Source: Nevskia ramosa DSM 11499 (lineage in GTDB: Bacteria > Pseudomonadota > Gammaproteobacteria > Nevskiales > Nevskiaceae). From it: a stretch of 64,000 nucleotides of DNA. The position numbers and the translations under genes are program-made. This document shows, piece by piece, positions 51,066-59,094 of this stretch (position 1 is its first letter; each line of letters begins with the position of its first letter). Location: positions 666,357-730,356 of the forward strand of contig NZ_ATVI01000005.1 in NCBI RefSeq assembly GCF_000420645.1, given 5' to 3'. The notes beneath the pieces are model-generated. The model did no database searches and was not told the origin of the DNA. It saw nothing but the letters and a program-made list of their open reading frames with translations.

Positions 51066-52149
51066 ACCGAAGCCGCCCGTGATGCCGGACGATGATCGCG
51101 AACTGGAAGATTTCCTGGCCGGACGCAGCGAACTGTCGCGGCTGTATCGCCAGGACGCTTCCGAGATCAAGGCGCCGGATGCGCTCGATGCGGCGGTGCT
51201 GGCGGCTGCTCAATCGTCGCTGCCGAGTGCGAAAGCGAAGCAGGCCCGGCTGCGTCGCTGGCGTCTGCCGCTGAGCCTCGCGGCATCGATGGTGATCGGC
51301 ATCGCGGTGCTGCGCGAAGTGCCGCGAGAGCCTGCCTTGCCGGTGGCCAGCGAGGTGATGGCAATGGCAGTGGAAGCACCCTCACCGTCGGCTCCTGCGA
51401 CGGTCGAGAAGGCGCCGCCGCGGGCGGCTGCTGCGCCAATGCCCGAGCGGGCTGAGGCAAGGAAGAAATCGGCGCCGCTGCTGCAGCCTCCTCGTGTAAT
51501 TCCCGACGCCGCCATTGCCGCACCGCCGCCCGCACCGCTTGAAGCAGCCAAGCCTGAAGCCTACGAGCCAGCCCTCCGTGCACGCAGCGCGGCAAAGGCG
51601 GCGGCTCCGCTGGTGGCTGAGTCAGAGGTGATGAAGGCTGACGATGCCGCCTGGCAGCCCGCTCGCTATCGCGGTCTGCAGCTCGGCGCGGTGACGGTGG
51701 CGGAATGGCAGCGCCGGATCGGCCATCCGGCTGTCACGTCCGCTCCATCGGGCGATGCCAGACTGGCTGCTGATGCGATGACTGGCGCGAAGCCGGAGGC
51801 GGAGTCGCAGCTCGAGTACGGTTCGGGCGTTGATCCGCGCGGCAGCCTGCGTGCCGAGCTTGACCCGCAGCGGCAACGGGTCGACACCGTGATTCTTCAC
51901 CTGACGTCAGCCTTGCCGCTGCGGGACGTCGAGCAGGCAGAAGCTTTGTCCGGGGCTGCGCGACAGGAAAGCGAATCCGCTCTTCTGTCCGATCGGACCG
52001 CCTGCCGCGAGGCGCGTGCGCCGGGGCCGGATCAGGGCAGGGTGGCAACGCGTGTCTACCCTGAGCGCGGCATCGAGCTGAAGCTGGACGGGGACGGTCG
52101 GGTTACCGAAATTCGCTATCGGGCCACGCAGCCGCAGCCGGCCTGCTGA
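51058..52149 (+). CDS. Hypothetical single-pass membrane protein, candidate anti-sigma factor
   Basis: A 363-residue protein overlapping the sigma-factor gene. The N-terminal 68 residues are cytoplasmic and contain a run of charged residues (ELEDFLAGRSELSRLYRQ); a membrane helix lies at about 69-86; the long remainder is Ala/Pro-rich and probably periplasmic. It lacks the zinc-binding HxxxCxxC of classical anti-sigma factors. The C-terminal part has two blocks of low complexity and an Arg-rich end with a single final Cys. The position and topology fit an anti-sigma partner; that is inference. Confidence 0.65.
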   Translation: MSEPKPPVMPDDDRELEDFLAGRSELSRLYRQDASEIKAPDALDAAVLAAAQSSLPSAKAKQARLRRWRLPLSLAASMVIGIAVLREVPREPALPVASEVMAMAVEAPSPSAPATVEKAPPRAAAAPMPERAEARKKSAPLLQPPRVIPDAAIAAPPPAPLEAAKPEAYEPALRARSAAKAAAPLVAESEVMKADDAAWQPARYRGLQLGAVTVAEWQRRIGHPAVTSAPSGDARLAADAMTGAKPEAESQLEYGSGVDPRGSLRAELDPQRQRVDTVILHLTSALPLRDVEQAEALSGAARQESESALLSDRTACREARAPGPDQGRVATRVYPERGIELKLDGDGRVTEIRYRATQPQPAC

Positions 52150-52346
52150 GTCGAGAAACCTGCACGATCGTCTGGTTGATTTTTGAATTTTGCTGCCATC
52201 CGGCGCGATTCCTGCTTACAGGCCTCAGCTTTGGATGGAAGGGGTTTGAAAAACATCGCAGCTTCACTACGCATGGGGCAGCATCCGTAGGTGATAATCC
52301 AAAGATTAATGAAGCCCCGTTCAACGGGGTCGAGGAATGGGAGCTC

Positions 52347-53723
52347 ATGAAGAATCTGTTGCGTCCGCTGTTGGGCGGATCGCTGTGGCTGTGCGCGGTG
52401 ATGGCGTCAGCGCAAGCTGATGACCTGATGCTGGTCTATACCAAGGCGCTCGACGGCAATCCGGAATACCAGTCCGCCGTCGCCGGCTATCAGCAGGCGC
52501 TTGAAGCAAAGCCGCAGGCCTGGGCCAAGCTGTTGCCGCAGATCGGCATCAACGGCGATGCCTCGGTGGTCAACCAATCGCTCAGCGGCCGCTTCTTCGT
52601 CGGCTCCAGCCCGCAGCTTCCGAACGGGACCGACATCAATCGCGAAGACTCATTCAACAGCGTCGGTTATCAGGTCGGCCTGACCCAGGTGCTGTTCGAC
52701 CGCGGCCTTTACCTGTCGCTGGATACCGCCGAGCTCGAGATGAGCCGCGCCGGCCTGCTGACGTACGACGCGCAGGATCAACTCCGCGTCGGCGTCGTCG
52801 ATGCCTACTTCGCGGCACTGGCCGCCGACGACGAAGTGCGCTTCGCCACCTCGGAAAAATCAGCGATCGAAGCGGTGCTGGCGCAGACCCGCGACAAGGC
52901 CGCCATCGGCCTGGTGGCGGATACCGAACTGAAGACGGCGCAGGCGCAACTGGATCTTGCCGACGCCGGCCTGATCGCCGCGCGCAACGCCGTATCCGTG
53001 TCTCGCGCGCAGTTGTCGCTGCTGACCGGCGGCGGCGAAGTCGGCGTGCTCAAGACGCTGGCTGAGACCTACGTGCCGGGCCCGCCGGAGCCGAATCAGA
53101 TCGGTGTCTGGATCGAGCGCGCCACCACCCAGAATCTGCAGGTCAAGGCCGGGCAGCTCGCAGTGCAACTGGCGAAGAAGAACATCGACAAGGCTTATGG
53201 CCTGCGCTGGCCGAAGCTCAATGCGCTGGCGGCCTACACCTACGATTACGCGCAGGGCGGCATTTCCAACGGCATCGGTGCCGAAGGCAACCGGGCGACC
53301 GACGAGCGTGTCGGCATCCAGTTGCGCGTGCCGATCTACACCGGCGGCGCGGTCAACTCCGGGATTCGCGCTGCGCAGGCGGGGTTGACTCGCGCCCAGG
53401 CCGATGAAGCCGCCAAGCGCAACGATGCTTCGCGCAAGGTGCAGATCGCCTTCCTGAACTGCAGCGCCGGCATCGCCCGCGTGCAGGCGCTGAAGCGGGC
53501 CATCGAATCGACCCGGGCTTCGGAAGAAGCAACGCGGGTGGGTTACGAAGTCGGCACCAAGACCAATGGCGAACTGCTGCTGGCGCTGCGCAGCCGCTAC
53601 AAGGCCGAGCGTGATTTCGCTGCCGCCCGTTACGACGCCATCACCAACACGCTGCGCCTGCGCGCCGCGGCCGGCAGCCTGAGTCATGCCGATCTGCTGA
53701 ACGTCAACAGCACGCTGCAGTAA
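52347..53723 (+). CDS. TolC family outer-membrane channel protein
   Basis: A 458-residue outer-membrane efflux or secretion channel. A Sec signal peptide (about 1-24, ending ASAQA) is followed by two repeats of the TolC fold: YQSAVAGYQQALEAKPQAWAKLLPQ early and KKNIDKAYGLRWPKLNALAAYTYDYA later, with the usual GLTQVLFDRGLY and YTGGAVNSGIRAAQAGL strand segments. GGGAG precedes the ATG. A small hairpin (52315-52319/52325-52329) lies just upstream. It is the first gene of the run with the HlyD fusion 48 bases downstream, so the two probably make one export path. Confidence 0.92.
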   Translation: MKNLLRPLLGGSLWLCAVMASAQADDLMLVYTKALDGNPEYQSAVAGYQQALEAKPQAWAKLLPQIGINGDASVVNQSLSGRFFVGSSPQLPNGTDINREDSFNSVGYQVGLTQVLFDRGLYLSLDTAELEMSRAGLLTYDAQDQLRVGVVDAYFAALAADDEVRFATSEKSAIEAVLAQTRDKAAIGLVADTELKTAQAQLDLADAGLIAARNAVSVSRAQLSLLTGGGEVGVLKTLAETYVPGPPEPNQIGVWIERATTQNLQVKAGQLAVQLAKKNIDKAYGLRWPKLNALAAYTYDYAQGGISNGIGAEGNRATDERVGIQLRVPIYTGGAVNSGIRAAQAGLTRAQADEAAKRNDASRKVQIAFLNCSAGIARVQALKRAIESTRASEEATRVGYEVGTKTNGELLLALRSRYKAERDFAAARYDAITNTLRLRAAAGSLSHADLLNVNSTLQ

Positions 53724-53771
53724 CGCCATTCCGATCCGTCCGTATTCCGTTCCGCTTGCTCAGAGTTCCTG

Positions 53772-56123
53772 ATGGAAAGCCCTCGTCATCCGTTTCGCAA
53801 ATTCATCTTCGGCTCGGCCGCCAAGTCCGCCGATGGCCTTTACTACGCGCTGACTGGCGCCCGTCATGGCCGGCCTATCCGGCTCGAGCCGGCGGAGTTC
53901 GAACTTGCGCGGCTGATGGATGGCGCGCGCGATGCCGCCACGGTGCGCAAGGCGGCAGCTGAAACGCTGGGCGCCGAGCTCAGTGCTGACGAGCTGGAAC
54001 GCTTCTGCAACGAGCTGGCGATCGGCGATCTGCTCGCCGCCGGCGGCCAGGAGCCGCTCCCGGTGCCGGCGCTGACCGATGGCGAGGCGGTGATCGCCGG
54101 CTGGTCGAGCGGGCCGAAGCCGACCGGTGTGGGCTCGGAAACGGCTGCGCCGTCGACGGTACCCGGTTCCCTGACCGGTCCCGGCCTGCCCGGTTCTCTG
54201 ACCGGCCTCTGGGGCGCGTTCCGCGGTGTTGTTGCACCACCGCGCGTCCGGCTGCCAGCCGGGCCGCTGCTGCCGATCGGTAGCCTGCTGAATCTGCCGA
54301 TGCTTGCTGGCGTCTTCGGGCTGCTGGCGCTGCTCGCGCTGGTGGCCGGCGCCATCGCGGTGATGTGGAACAAGCGCTTCGAGATGAGTGTGGATCTCGC
54401 GCGTCTGATTGAACCCTGGCCGTTGCTGCTGACCATCATCGGCGGCGTGCTGCTGCTGAACCTGCTGTCGGAAATCGCCCGCGCCGCGGCGATCCGGGGC
54501 CAGACCCGTTCGACGCCGGCGTTCGGCATCGTGCTCGGTACCGCGCTGATCCCGCGCTTTCATACCGATACCAGCGGTGCGGCGGAAAGCGCGCCGCGCG
54601 AGCAGCGCCTGCGCATCGTCGGCAGTCCGCTGGTCGCACAGCTGATGCTGTTCGTGACGTTCGTCGGCCTGTGGCTGGTGTTCCATCACAACCATTCGAT
54701 CCTGCCGTCGCTGCTGGTCGCGATGAGCTTGCTGACCAGCGCGTTCTTCCTGCTGCAGCTCAATCCGCTGGTCAAGCGCGATGGCTACAACTGGCTGGTG
54801 CAGTGGTTCCAGGCCTCGGATCTGCGCGAGCAGGCGATGTACGCGGTGATGAATTACGAGCGGCCGTGGAACGAGGCCAAGCGGCTGTCGCCGTCGGTGA
54901 TGCGCTGGTACTACTTCGCCTGCGCAGCGTTCACGTTCTGGATGATGGTCTGGGTGGTGCTGTTCCCGGGCCGCTGGCTGTCCGGCGCGTTCGGCAGCGT
55001 CGGCGTGGTCATCGTCGTGCTGCTGATGGCCTGGTCGGTGTTCACCAGCGCGCGTCGGACCAAGACCACCCGTGGTTCGATCGGCGCCGGCAAGCTGAAT
55101 CTGGCAGCGCCGAAGAAGCTGGATCTGGTGATCATCGCCGCCCTCGTGGTGTTTGCCCTGTTCCCGTACACCTACGAGCCGAGCGGCCAGTTCACCGTGC
55201 TGCCCAGCGCTCGCGCCGACATTCGCGCGCTGACCGCCGGCGACATCCGCGAGGTGTTCGTCAAGGAAGGAGACAAGGTCAAGGCCGGTCAGGTCATCGC
55301 CCGGATCACCGATGACGAGGAACGCACGGCGGTCGCATCCAGCGAAGCCTCGCTGGCCCGCTTGCGCGCGAATCTGTCGATCGCCAAGAAGGGCGCGAAG
55401 ACCGAAGAAGTGGATCAGGCGCGCCAGGAAGTGACGACCGCCGAGAAGCGCATCGAGTTCAGCGGTGCCGAAAGCGAGCGACTGAAGAAAGCCTTTGCCA
55501 AGCGTGCGGTTTCCGATCAGGACTACCAGCGTGCGCGTTCGATCGCCGAGCTCGACAAGCAGCGTCTGCTCGAAGCCCGCAAGCATCTGGCGGTGGTTTC
55601 CAGCCCGACTCGCCCCGAGCAGTCACAGGCGATCGATGCCGAAATCGCCCGCGAGCAGGCCCTGCTCGAACTGCACCAGAAAGCGGTCGAGAACGCGCTG
55701 ATCAAGGCGCCGATCGCCGGCCGTGTGGTGTCTCATCAGCTGCGCTTCGCGGTCGGTGATTTCCTTCAGCGCGGCGAGCTGCTGGCGACGGTCGAGGATT
55801 CGTCCCAGCTGCTGGTCGAGATTCGTCTGCCGGAAACCGAAGTCGGCACCATCAACATCGGCGCCAAGGCTTGGGCCAAGGCCTGGGCGTTTCCGGATGA
55901 TGGTTATCCGGGCGTGATCCGCGAGATCGCCCCGAGTGCCGAGAAGAACGATTACGGCAAGGTGGTGCGCGTGGTCATGGCCATCGATCACCCGGACGGC
56001 AAGCTGCTGCCGGAGATGACCGGCTACGCCAAGGTGGAGACCGAACGGGTGCCGCTGATCGTCGCGTTCACGCGACCGGTGCTGCGCTTCTTCCTGGTCG
56101 AATTCTGGTCCTGGCTGCCGTAA
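53772..56123 (+). CDS. PqqD-like, M50-like membrane and HlyD adaptor fusion protein
   Basis: A 783-residue fusion. Residues about 1-95 look like a PqqD peptide-binding domain (RPIRLEPAEFELARLMDG and the following ATVRKAAAETLGAELSADE). After a Pro/Gly linker, residues about 175-430 form a site-2-protease-like membrane domain: LLSEIARAAAIRG stands where HExxH should be (Ser233, Glu234, Arg237), while the second motif NPLVKRDGYNW (331-341) and FHTDTSGA remain. Residues about 450-783 are an HlyD/membrane-fusion adaptor with a biotinyl-lipoyl-like fold (EVFVKEGDKVKAGQVIARI, a coiled-coil hairpin, and APIAGRVVSHQLRFAVGD). It overlaps the next ATG by one base. No ABC transporter is encoded beside it. 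Confidence 0.85.
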   Translation: MESPRHPFRKFIFGSAAKSADGLYYALTGARHGRPIRLEPAEFELARLMDGARDAATVRKAAAETLGAELSADELERFCNELAIGDLLAAGGQEPLPVPALTDGEAVIAGWSSGPKPTGVGSETAAPSTVPGSLTGPGLPGSLTGLWGAFRGVVAPPRVRLPAGPLLPIGSLLNLPMLAGVFGLLALLALVAGAIAVMWNKRFEMSVDLARLIEPWPLLLTIIGGVLLLNLLSEIARAAAIRGQTRSTPAFGIVLGTALIPRFHTDTSGAAESAPREQRLRIVGSPLVAQLMLFVTFVGLWLVFHHNHSILPSLLVAMSLLTSAFFLLQLNPLVKRDGYNWLVQWFQASDLREQAMYAVMNYERPWNEAKRLSPSVMRWYYFACAAFTFWMMVWVVLFPGRWLSGAFGSVGVVIVVLLMAWSVFTSARRTKTTRGSIGAGKLNLAAPKKLDLVIIAALVVFALFPYTYEPSGQFTVLPSARADIRALTAGDIREVFVKEGDKVKAGQVIARITDDEERTAVASSEASLARLRANLSIAKKGAKTEEVDQARQEVTTAEKRIEFSGAESERLKKAFAKRAVSDQDYQRARSIAELDKQRLLEARKHLAVVSSPTRPEQSQAIDAEIAREQALLELHQKAVENALIKAPIAGRVVSHQLRFAVGDFLQRGELLATVEDSSQLLVEIRLPETEVGTINIGAKAWAKAWAFPDDGYPGVIREIAPSAEKNDYGKVVRVVMAIDHPDGKLLPEMTGYAKVETERVPLIVAFTRPVLRFFLVEFWSWLP

Positions 56124-57667
56124 TGAATCTGCCGGCCGATGACCTGGATCCGGGTTTGAATCCGACCCGACGCCGCCCCATGGCGCCGGAAAACGGCCGG
56201 CTCGACGAAGCCGACTTTCGCCTGACCTGCGAAAGCGGCTTCGGCGACGGCTGGAATTCCTACGCCCACAGCATGGCCTGGTTCGAAGGCCGTCTGTATG
56301 TCGGCACCACCCGGGCGACGATGCCGGGCATGAAGCTGCTGCATCCGCCGCCGGACATCAGCCCCTGGCCGGTGGAGTCGCCGGACAATGTCTACGACAT
56401 CGACCGGCGTGTGCAGATCTGGCGCTACACGCCGGAGATCGATCACTGGGAAATGATGTTCCGCGCGCCGGAAGTACCGGGCCGCACGATCAAGCGTCTG
56501 GTGCCGCGTTATGTCGGCATGCGCGGCATGACCGTGTTCCAGGGCCCGAGCGATGCCAAGCCCTGTCTGTACGTGTCGACCTGGGCGCCGGTGCAGGCAG
56601 AGCCGCCGGACATCCTGCGCAGCGAGGACGGCGTCAACTTCACCATCGTCAAGCGTCCGCCCTGGGATACCTCGGTGCGCTCGTTCCGCACGCTGCAAGT
56701 GTTCAAGGGCCGCGTGCACACCACGCCGACCGGTTCCAACGTCGGCGGCAAGGCGCAGGAATGCGTCGGCTCTGAAGCGATCATCTACTGCAGCGACGAT
56801 CTGCCAACCGGCATCTGGCAGGCCTCGAATCCCGAAAGCTTCGGCAATCCGCAGAACCTCACGGTGTTCGAGATGGGCGTGTTCAACGGCCATCTGTACG
56901 CCGGCACCGTCAACCCTTACACCGGTTTCGAGTTGTGGAAGACCAACGGCGACGGCGGGCCACCGTACAAGTGGACGAAAGTGCTGCAGCACGGCGCCTG
57001 GCGTGGCCCTTACAACGAGCTCGTGGTCAGCCTGTGCGAGTTCAAGGGCGCGTTGATCGTTGGCACCGGCATCGTCAACGGCGGCTATCACCGGGCGTTC
57101 AAGATCGGGCCCGGCGCTGCGGAAATTCTTCGGGTCTGGCCGGATGACAGCTGGGAAATCCTTGTCGGTCAGTCGCGGGTGACGCCGGAAGGCGCCAAGG
57201 TTTCGCTGTCCGGTTACACGGCCGGCTTCGACAATCTGTTCAACGGCTACATCTGGCGCATGTGCACGCACGGCGAGTACCTGTACGCCGGCACTTTCTC
57301 GTGGGCGAACTCGCTGCCGTTCATGCCATCGCAGAAATGGCCGGTCGACGTCGTCAAGATGATGAACACTTGGGGCATGGAACATCTGACCCGCAACTAC
57401 GGCGGCTTCGGCCTGTGGCGCACCCACGATGGCGTGCGCTGGGAATGCGTGACGCGCAGCGGATTCGGCAACAAGTTCAACTGGGGCGTGCGCAACTTCG
57501 CCTCGACCGAGCACGGCTTGTTCGTCGGCACCGCCAATCCGTTCGGGCCGCGAGTGGCCGTGCAGGAAGGCGGCGAGTGGAAATACGTCGACAACAATCG
57601 CGGCGGCTGCGAGGTGTTTCTCGGCGTGCCTGCGGTGAAGCCGACAACCGAATCGTCGGCTCGCTGA
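56123..57667 (+). CDS. Uncharacterised propeller-like protein
   Basis: A 514-residue protein with no signal peptide or membrane helix, so it is probably cytoplasmic. It contains repeated blade-like motifs: FEGRLYVGTTRA, FNGHLYAGTVNPYTGFELW, FKGALIVGTGI, HGEYLYAGTFSW and TEHGLFVGTANPFG, each preceded by an aromatic-rich strand. That spacing suggests a beta-propeller of about five to seven blades. The rest is rich in Trp, Tyr and Gly. It is coupled to the HlyD fusion (TAATG). I do not recognise a named family; substrate binding or modification of an exported product is a guess from context. Confidence 0.6.
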   Translation: MNLPADDLDPGLNPTRRRPMAPENGRLDEADFRLTCESGFGDGWNSYAHSMAWFEGRLYVGTTRATMPGMKLLHPPPDISPWPVESPDNVYDIDRRVQIWRYTPEIDHWEMMFRAPEVPGRTIKRLVPRYVGMRGMTVFQGPSDAKPCLYVSTWAPVQAEPPDILRSEDGVNFTIVKRPPWDTSVRSFRTLQVFKGRVHTTPTGSNVGGKAQECVGSEAIIYCSDDLPTGIWQASNPESFGNPQNLTVFEMGVFNGHLYAGTVNPYTGFELWKTNGDGGPPYKWTKVLQHGAWRGPYNELVVSLCEFKGALIVGTGIVNGGYHRAFKIGPGAAEILRVWPDDSWEILVGQSRVTPEGAKVSLSGYTAGFDNLFNGYIWRMCTHGEYLYAGTFSWANSLPFMPSQKWPVDVVKMMNTWGMEHLTRNYGGFGLWRTHDGVRWECVTRSGFGNKFNWGVRNFASTEHGLFVGTANPFGPRVAVQEGGEWKYVDNNRGGCEVFLGVPAVKPTTESSAR

Positions 57668-57668
57668 A

Positions 57669-58571
57669 ATGATCGAAAGCCCGCTGTTGATCGTTGCGCC
57701 GCCCGGCGCGCATGCCTCGCGGCTGGCGGCTATGCTGGGCCAGCACAGCCACGCCCAGGATCTGCCGGAACTGAGCTTGTTCATGGCCAAGACGGTCGGC
57801 GGGCTGGGCGAGATCAGCGCGCTGTCCGACGGCACGACCACGCATGGATTGCGACGGGCGATCGCTGCCGTCCACTTCGGTTCGCAGCAGGATGCGGCGA
57901 TCGCCGACGCCGAACGCTGGCTGGCTCGGCGCAGCGACTGGCAGGGCTCGATGGTGCTCAGCGAGTTCGTGCAGCGTCTGGCGCCGAAGACCCTGGTCAG
58001 CGCCGATACCGCGCTGGGCTGGCGTCCGGATTTTCTTGATCGCCTGCTCGACGAACTGCCGGACGTTCGCCTGCTGCACTTGATCGAGCATCCCCGGCGC
58101 TGGTGCCGAGAGACAGCGGCTGCGCTCGAGGATCGCTTGTTCGTGGCACCGGACTACAAGGATTACGCGGTTTCGCCGCCAGCCATCGACCCGCAACTGG
58201 CCTGGCTGCGTGTACACAGCAACATCGCCGACGCCGGCCAATGGCTGCCGGACGCGCAGTACCGTCTGCTGAATGTGGAGGCGCTGCTGGCTCGCCCGGA
58301 CGCGACGCTGGCCGAGCTTTGCCAATGGCTGGGCTGGTCTGCTGCCGAAGCTGAAATCAACGCGATGCAGCGGCCGGAATTCGGCGCCTTTGCCGGCCTT
58401 GGGCCGAGCAGCGCCTTGTATGGCGCGGACGAAAGCTTTCTTGCTGATCCCGGGTTCGTACGCCGATTGCGATCAACGGACAGCTTGCAGGGCGCGTTGG
58501 AGTGGCGGCCCGAGGTCCCGGGTTTTGCGCCGGAAGTAGTGAGTCTCGCGGAGCGCTACCGCTACCGTTGA
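57669..58571 (+). CDS. Sulfotransferase-like protein
   Basis: A 300-residue protein. The N-terminal LLIVAPPGAHASRLAAML resembles the 5'-phosphosulfate-binding loop of PAPS sulfotransferases, and LLHLIEHPRRWCRET matches the 3'-phosphate-binding region, where a conserved Arg-x-Pro sits. It has no export signal. It begins one base after the propeller-like gene and is the last of the run. The catalytic His or Glu is not certain, and the motif match is partial. Transfer of a sulfate, or another nucleotide-dependent step, is inference. Confidence 0.6.
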   Translation: MIESPLLIVAPPGAHASRLAAMLGQHSHAQDLPELSLFMAKTVGGLGEISALSDGTTTHGLRRAIAAVHFGSQQDAAIADAERWLARRSDWQGSMVLSEFVQRLAPKTLVSADTALGWRPDFLDRLLDELPDVRLLHLIEHPRRWCRETAAALEDRLFVAPDYKDYAVSPPAIDPQLAWLRVHSNIADAGQWLPDAQYRLLNVEALLARPDATLAELCQWLGWSAAEAEINAMQRPEFGAFAGLGPSSALYGADESFLADPGFVRRLRSTDSLQGALEWRPEVPGFAPEVVSLAERYRYR

Positions 58572-58580
58572 ACCGTCACA

Positions 58581-58611
58581 AATCCCGAGCCGCGTTGCGC
58601 GGCCCGGGATT
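58581..58611. terminator. Shared hairpin between the sulfotransferase-like gene and HiPIP
   Basis: Arms 58581-58594 and 58598-58611 pair in 13 of 14 positions with a 3-nt loop. It stands between two convergent stops; no long T tract. Confidence 0.5.
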
Positions 58612-58617
58612 CGTCGT

Positions 58618-58956
58618 TCAGGCTGGCTTGGCCGCAAAGGCCTGACACCAACCCTTGGCCGAAACGGCCTTGCCGGCGAAGATGCCGCAAGGTCCGCTGG
58701 CCGCGCCCGCAGCCCCACTGAACAGCGCGCATTTCGCACAGGCACTGCCTGGCTTGAATGCCGGTTGGGTTTTTGCATCCAGCTTGGACGAGTCGGCGAC
58801 ATAGCCGAGCGACTTGGCCGTTGGGTCATCCGGCGACAGCGCCGGCAGATCAGCGGCGAAAGATTGCTGGCTGATCAAGAGCCCAGCGGGTGCAGCAGCG
58901 GCCGCGACAGCAAGCGACAGAAAGCGACGACGGGAGACCTGCTTCGTATCGAACAT
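58618..58956 (-). CDS. High-potential iron-sulfur protein (HiPIP)
   Basis: Periplasmic electron carrier with one [4Fe-4S] cluster at high potential. The 112 residues start with a Tat signal (SRRRF at 8-12, then a hydrophobic segment ending SFA-A), fitting export with the cluster already in place. The four ligands are Cys73, Cys76, Cys90 and Cys104 in CAKC ... GPCGIF ... GWCQAF. AGGAGGC precedes the ATG. HiPIPs give electrons to photosynthetic reaction centres or terminal oxidases; the latter is likelier here. An AT-rich region with a Fur-box-like palindrome is upstream. Confidence 0.92.
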   Translation of the reverse strand: MFDTKQVSRRRFLSLAVAAAAAPAGLLISQQSFAADLPALSPDDPTAKSLGYVADSSKLDAKTQPAFKPGSACAKCALFSGAAGAASGPCGIFAGKAVSAKGWCQAFAAKPA

Positions 58957-58985
58957 GGAATGCCTCCTGACAATGGAAGCAGGAG

Positions 58986-59026
58986 ATTATTCCTCTAAAA
59001 ATTTCGATGACGAAATGAGATTCATT
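58986..59026 (-). promoter_or_regulatory. HiPIP promoter with Fur-box-like operator
   Basis: On the minus strand TTCGTC (59014-59009) and AATAAT (58991-58986) are 17 bp apart. The palindrome at 59014-59026 (five-base arms AATGA/TCATT around GAT) matches the Fur core in 11 of 13 positions and abuts the -35. Confidence 0.38.
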
Positions 59027-59094
59027 GTGATTATTCGCTCATTTGCGCGGTGTATCAGCAAAAAATGGACCTGATTCCATGTTTGCTGCCGTGA

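Noticed and set aside
53760-55586. A long minus-strand frame opposite the HlyD fusion, and a similar one at 56024-57841
   Set aside because: Composition biased to Gln/Arg/His, no motifs, and the plus-strand genes are clearly real.
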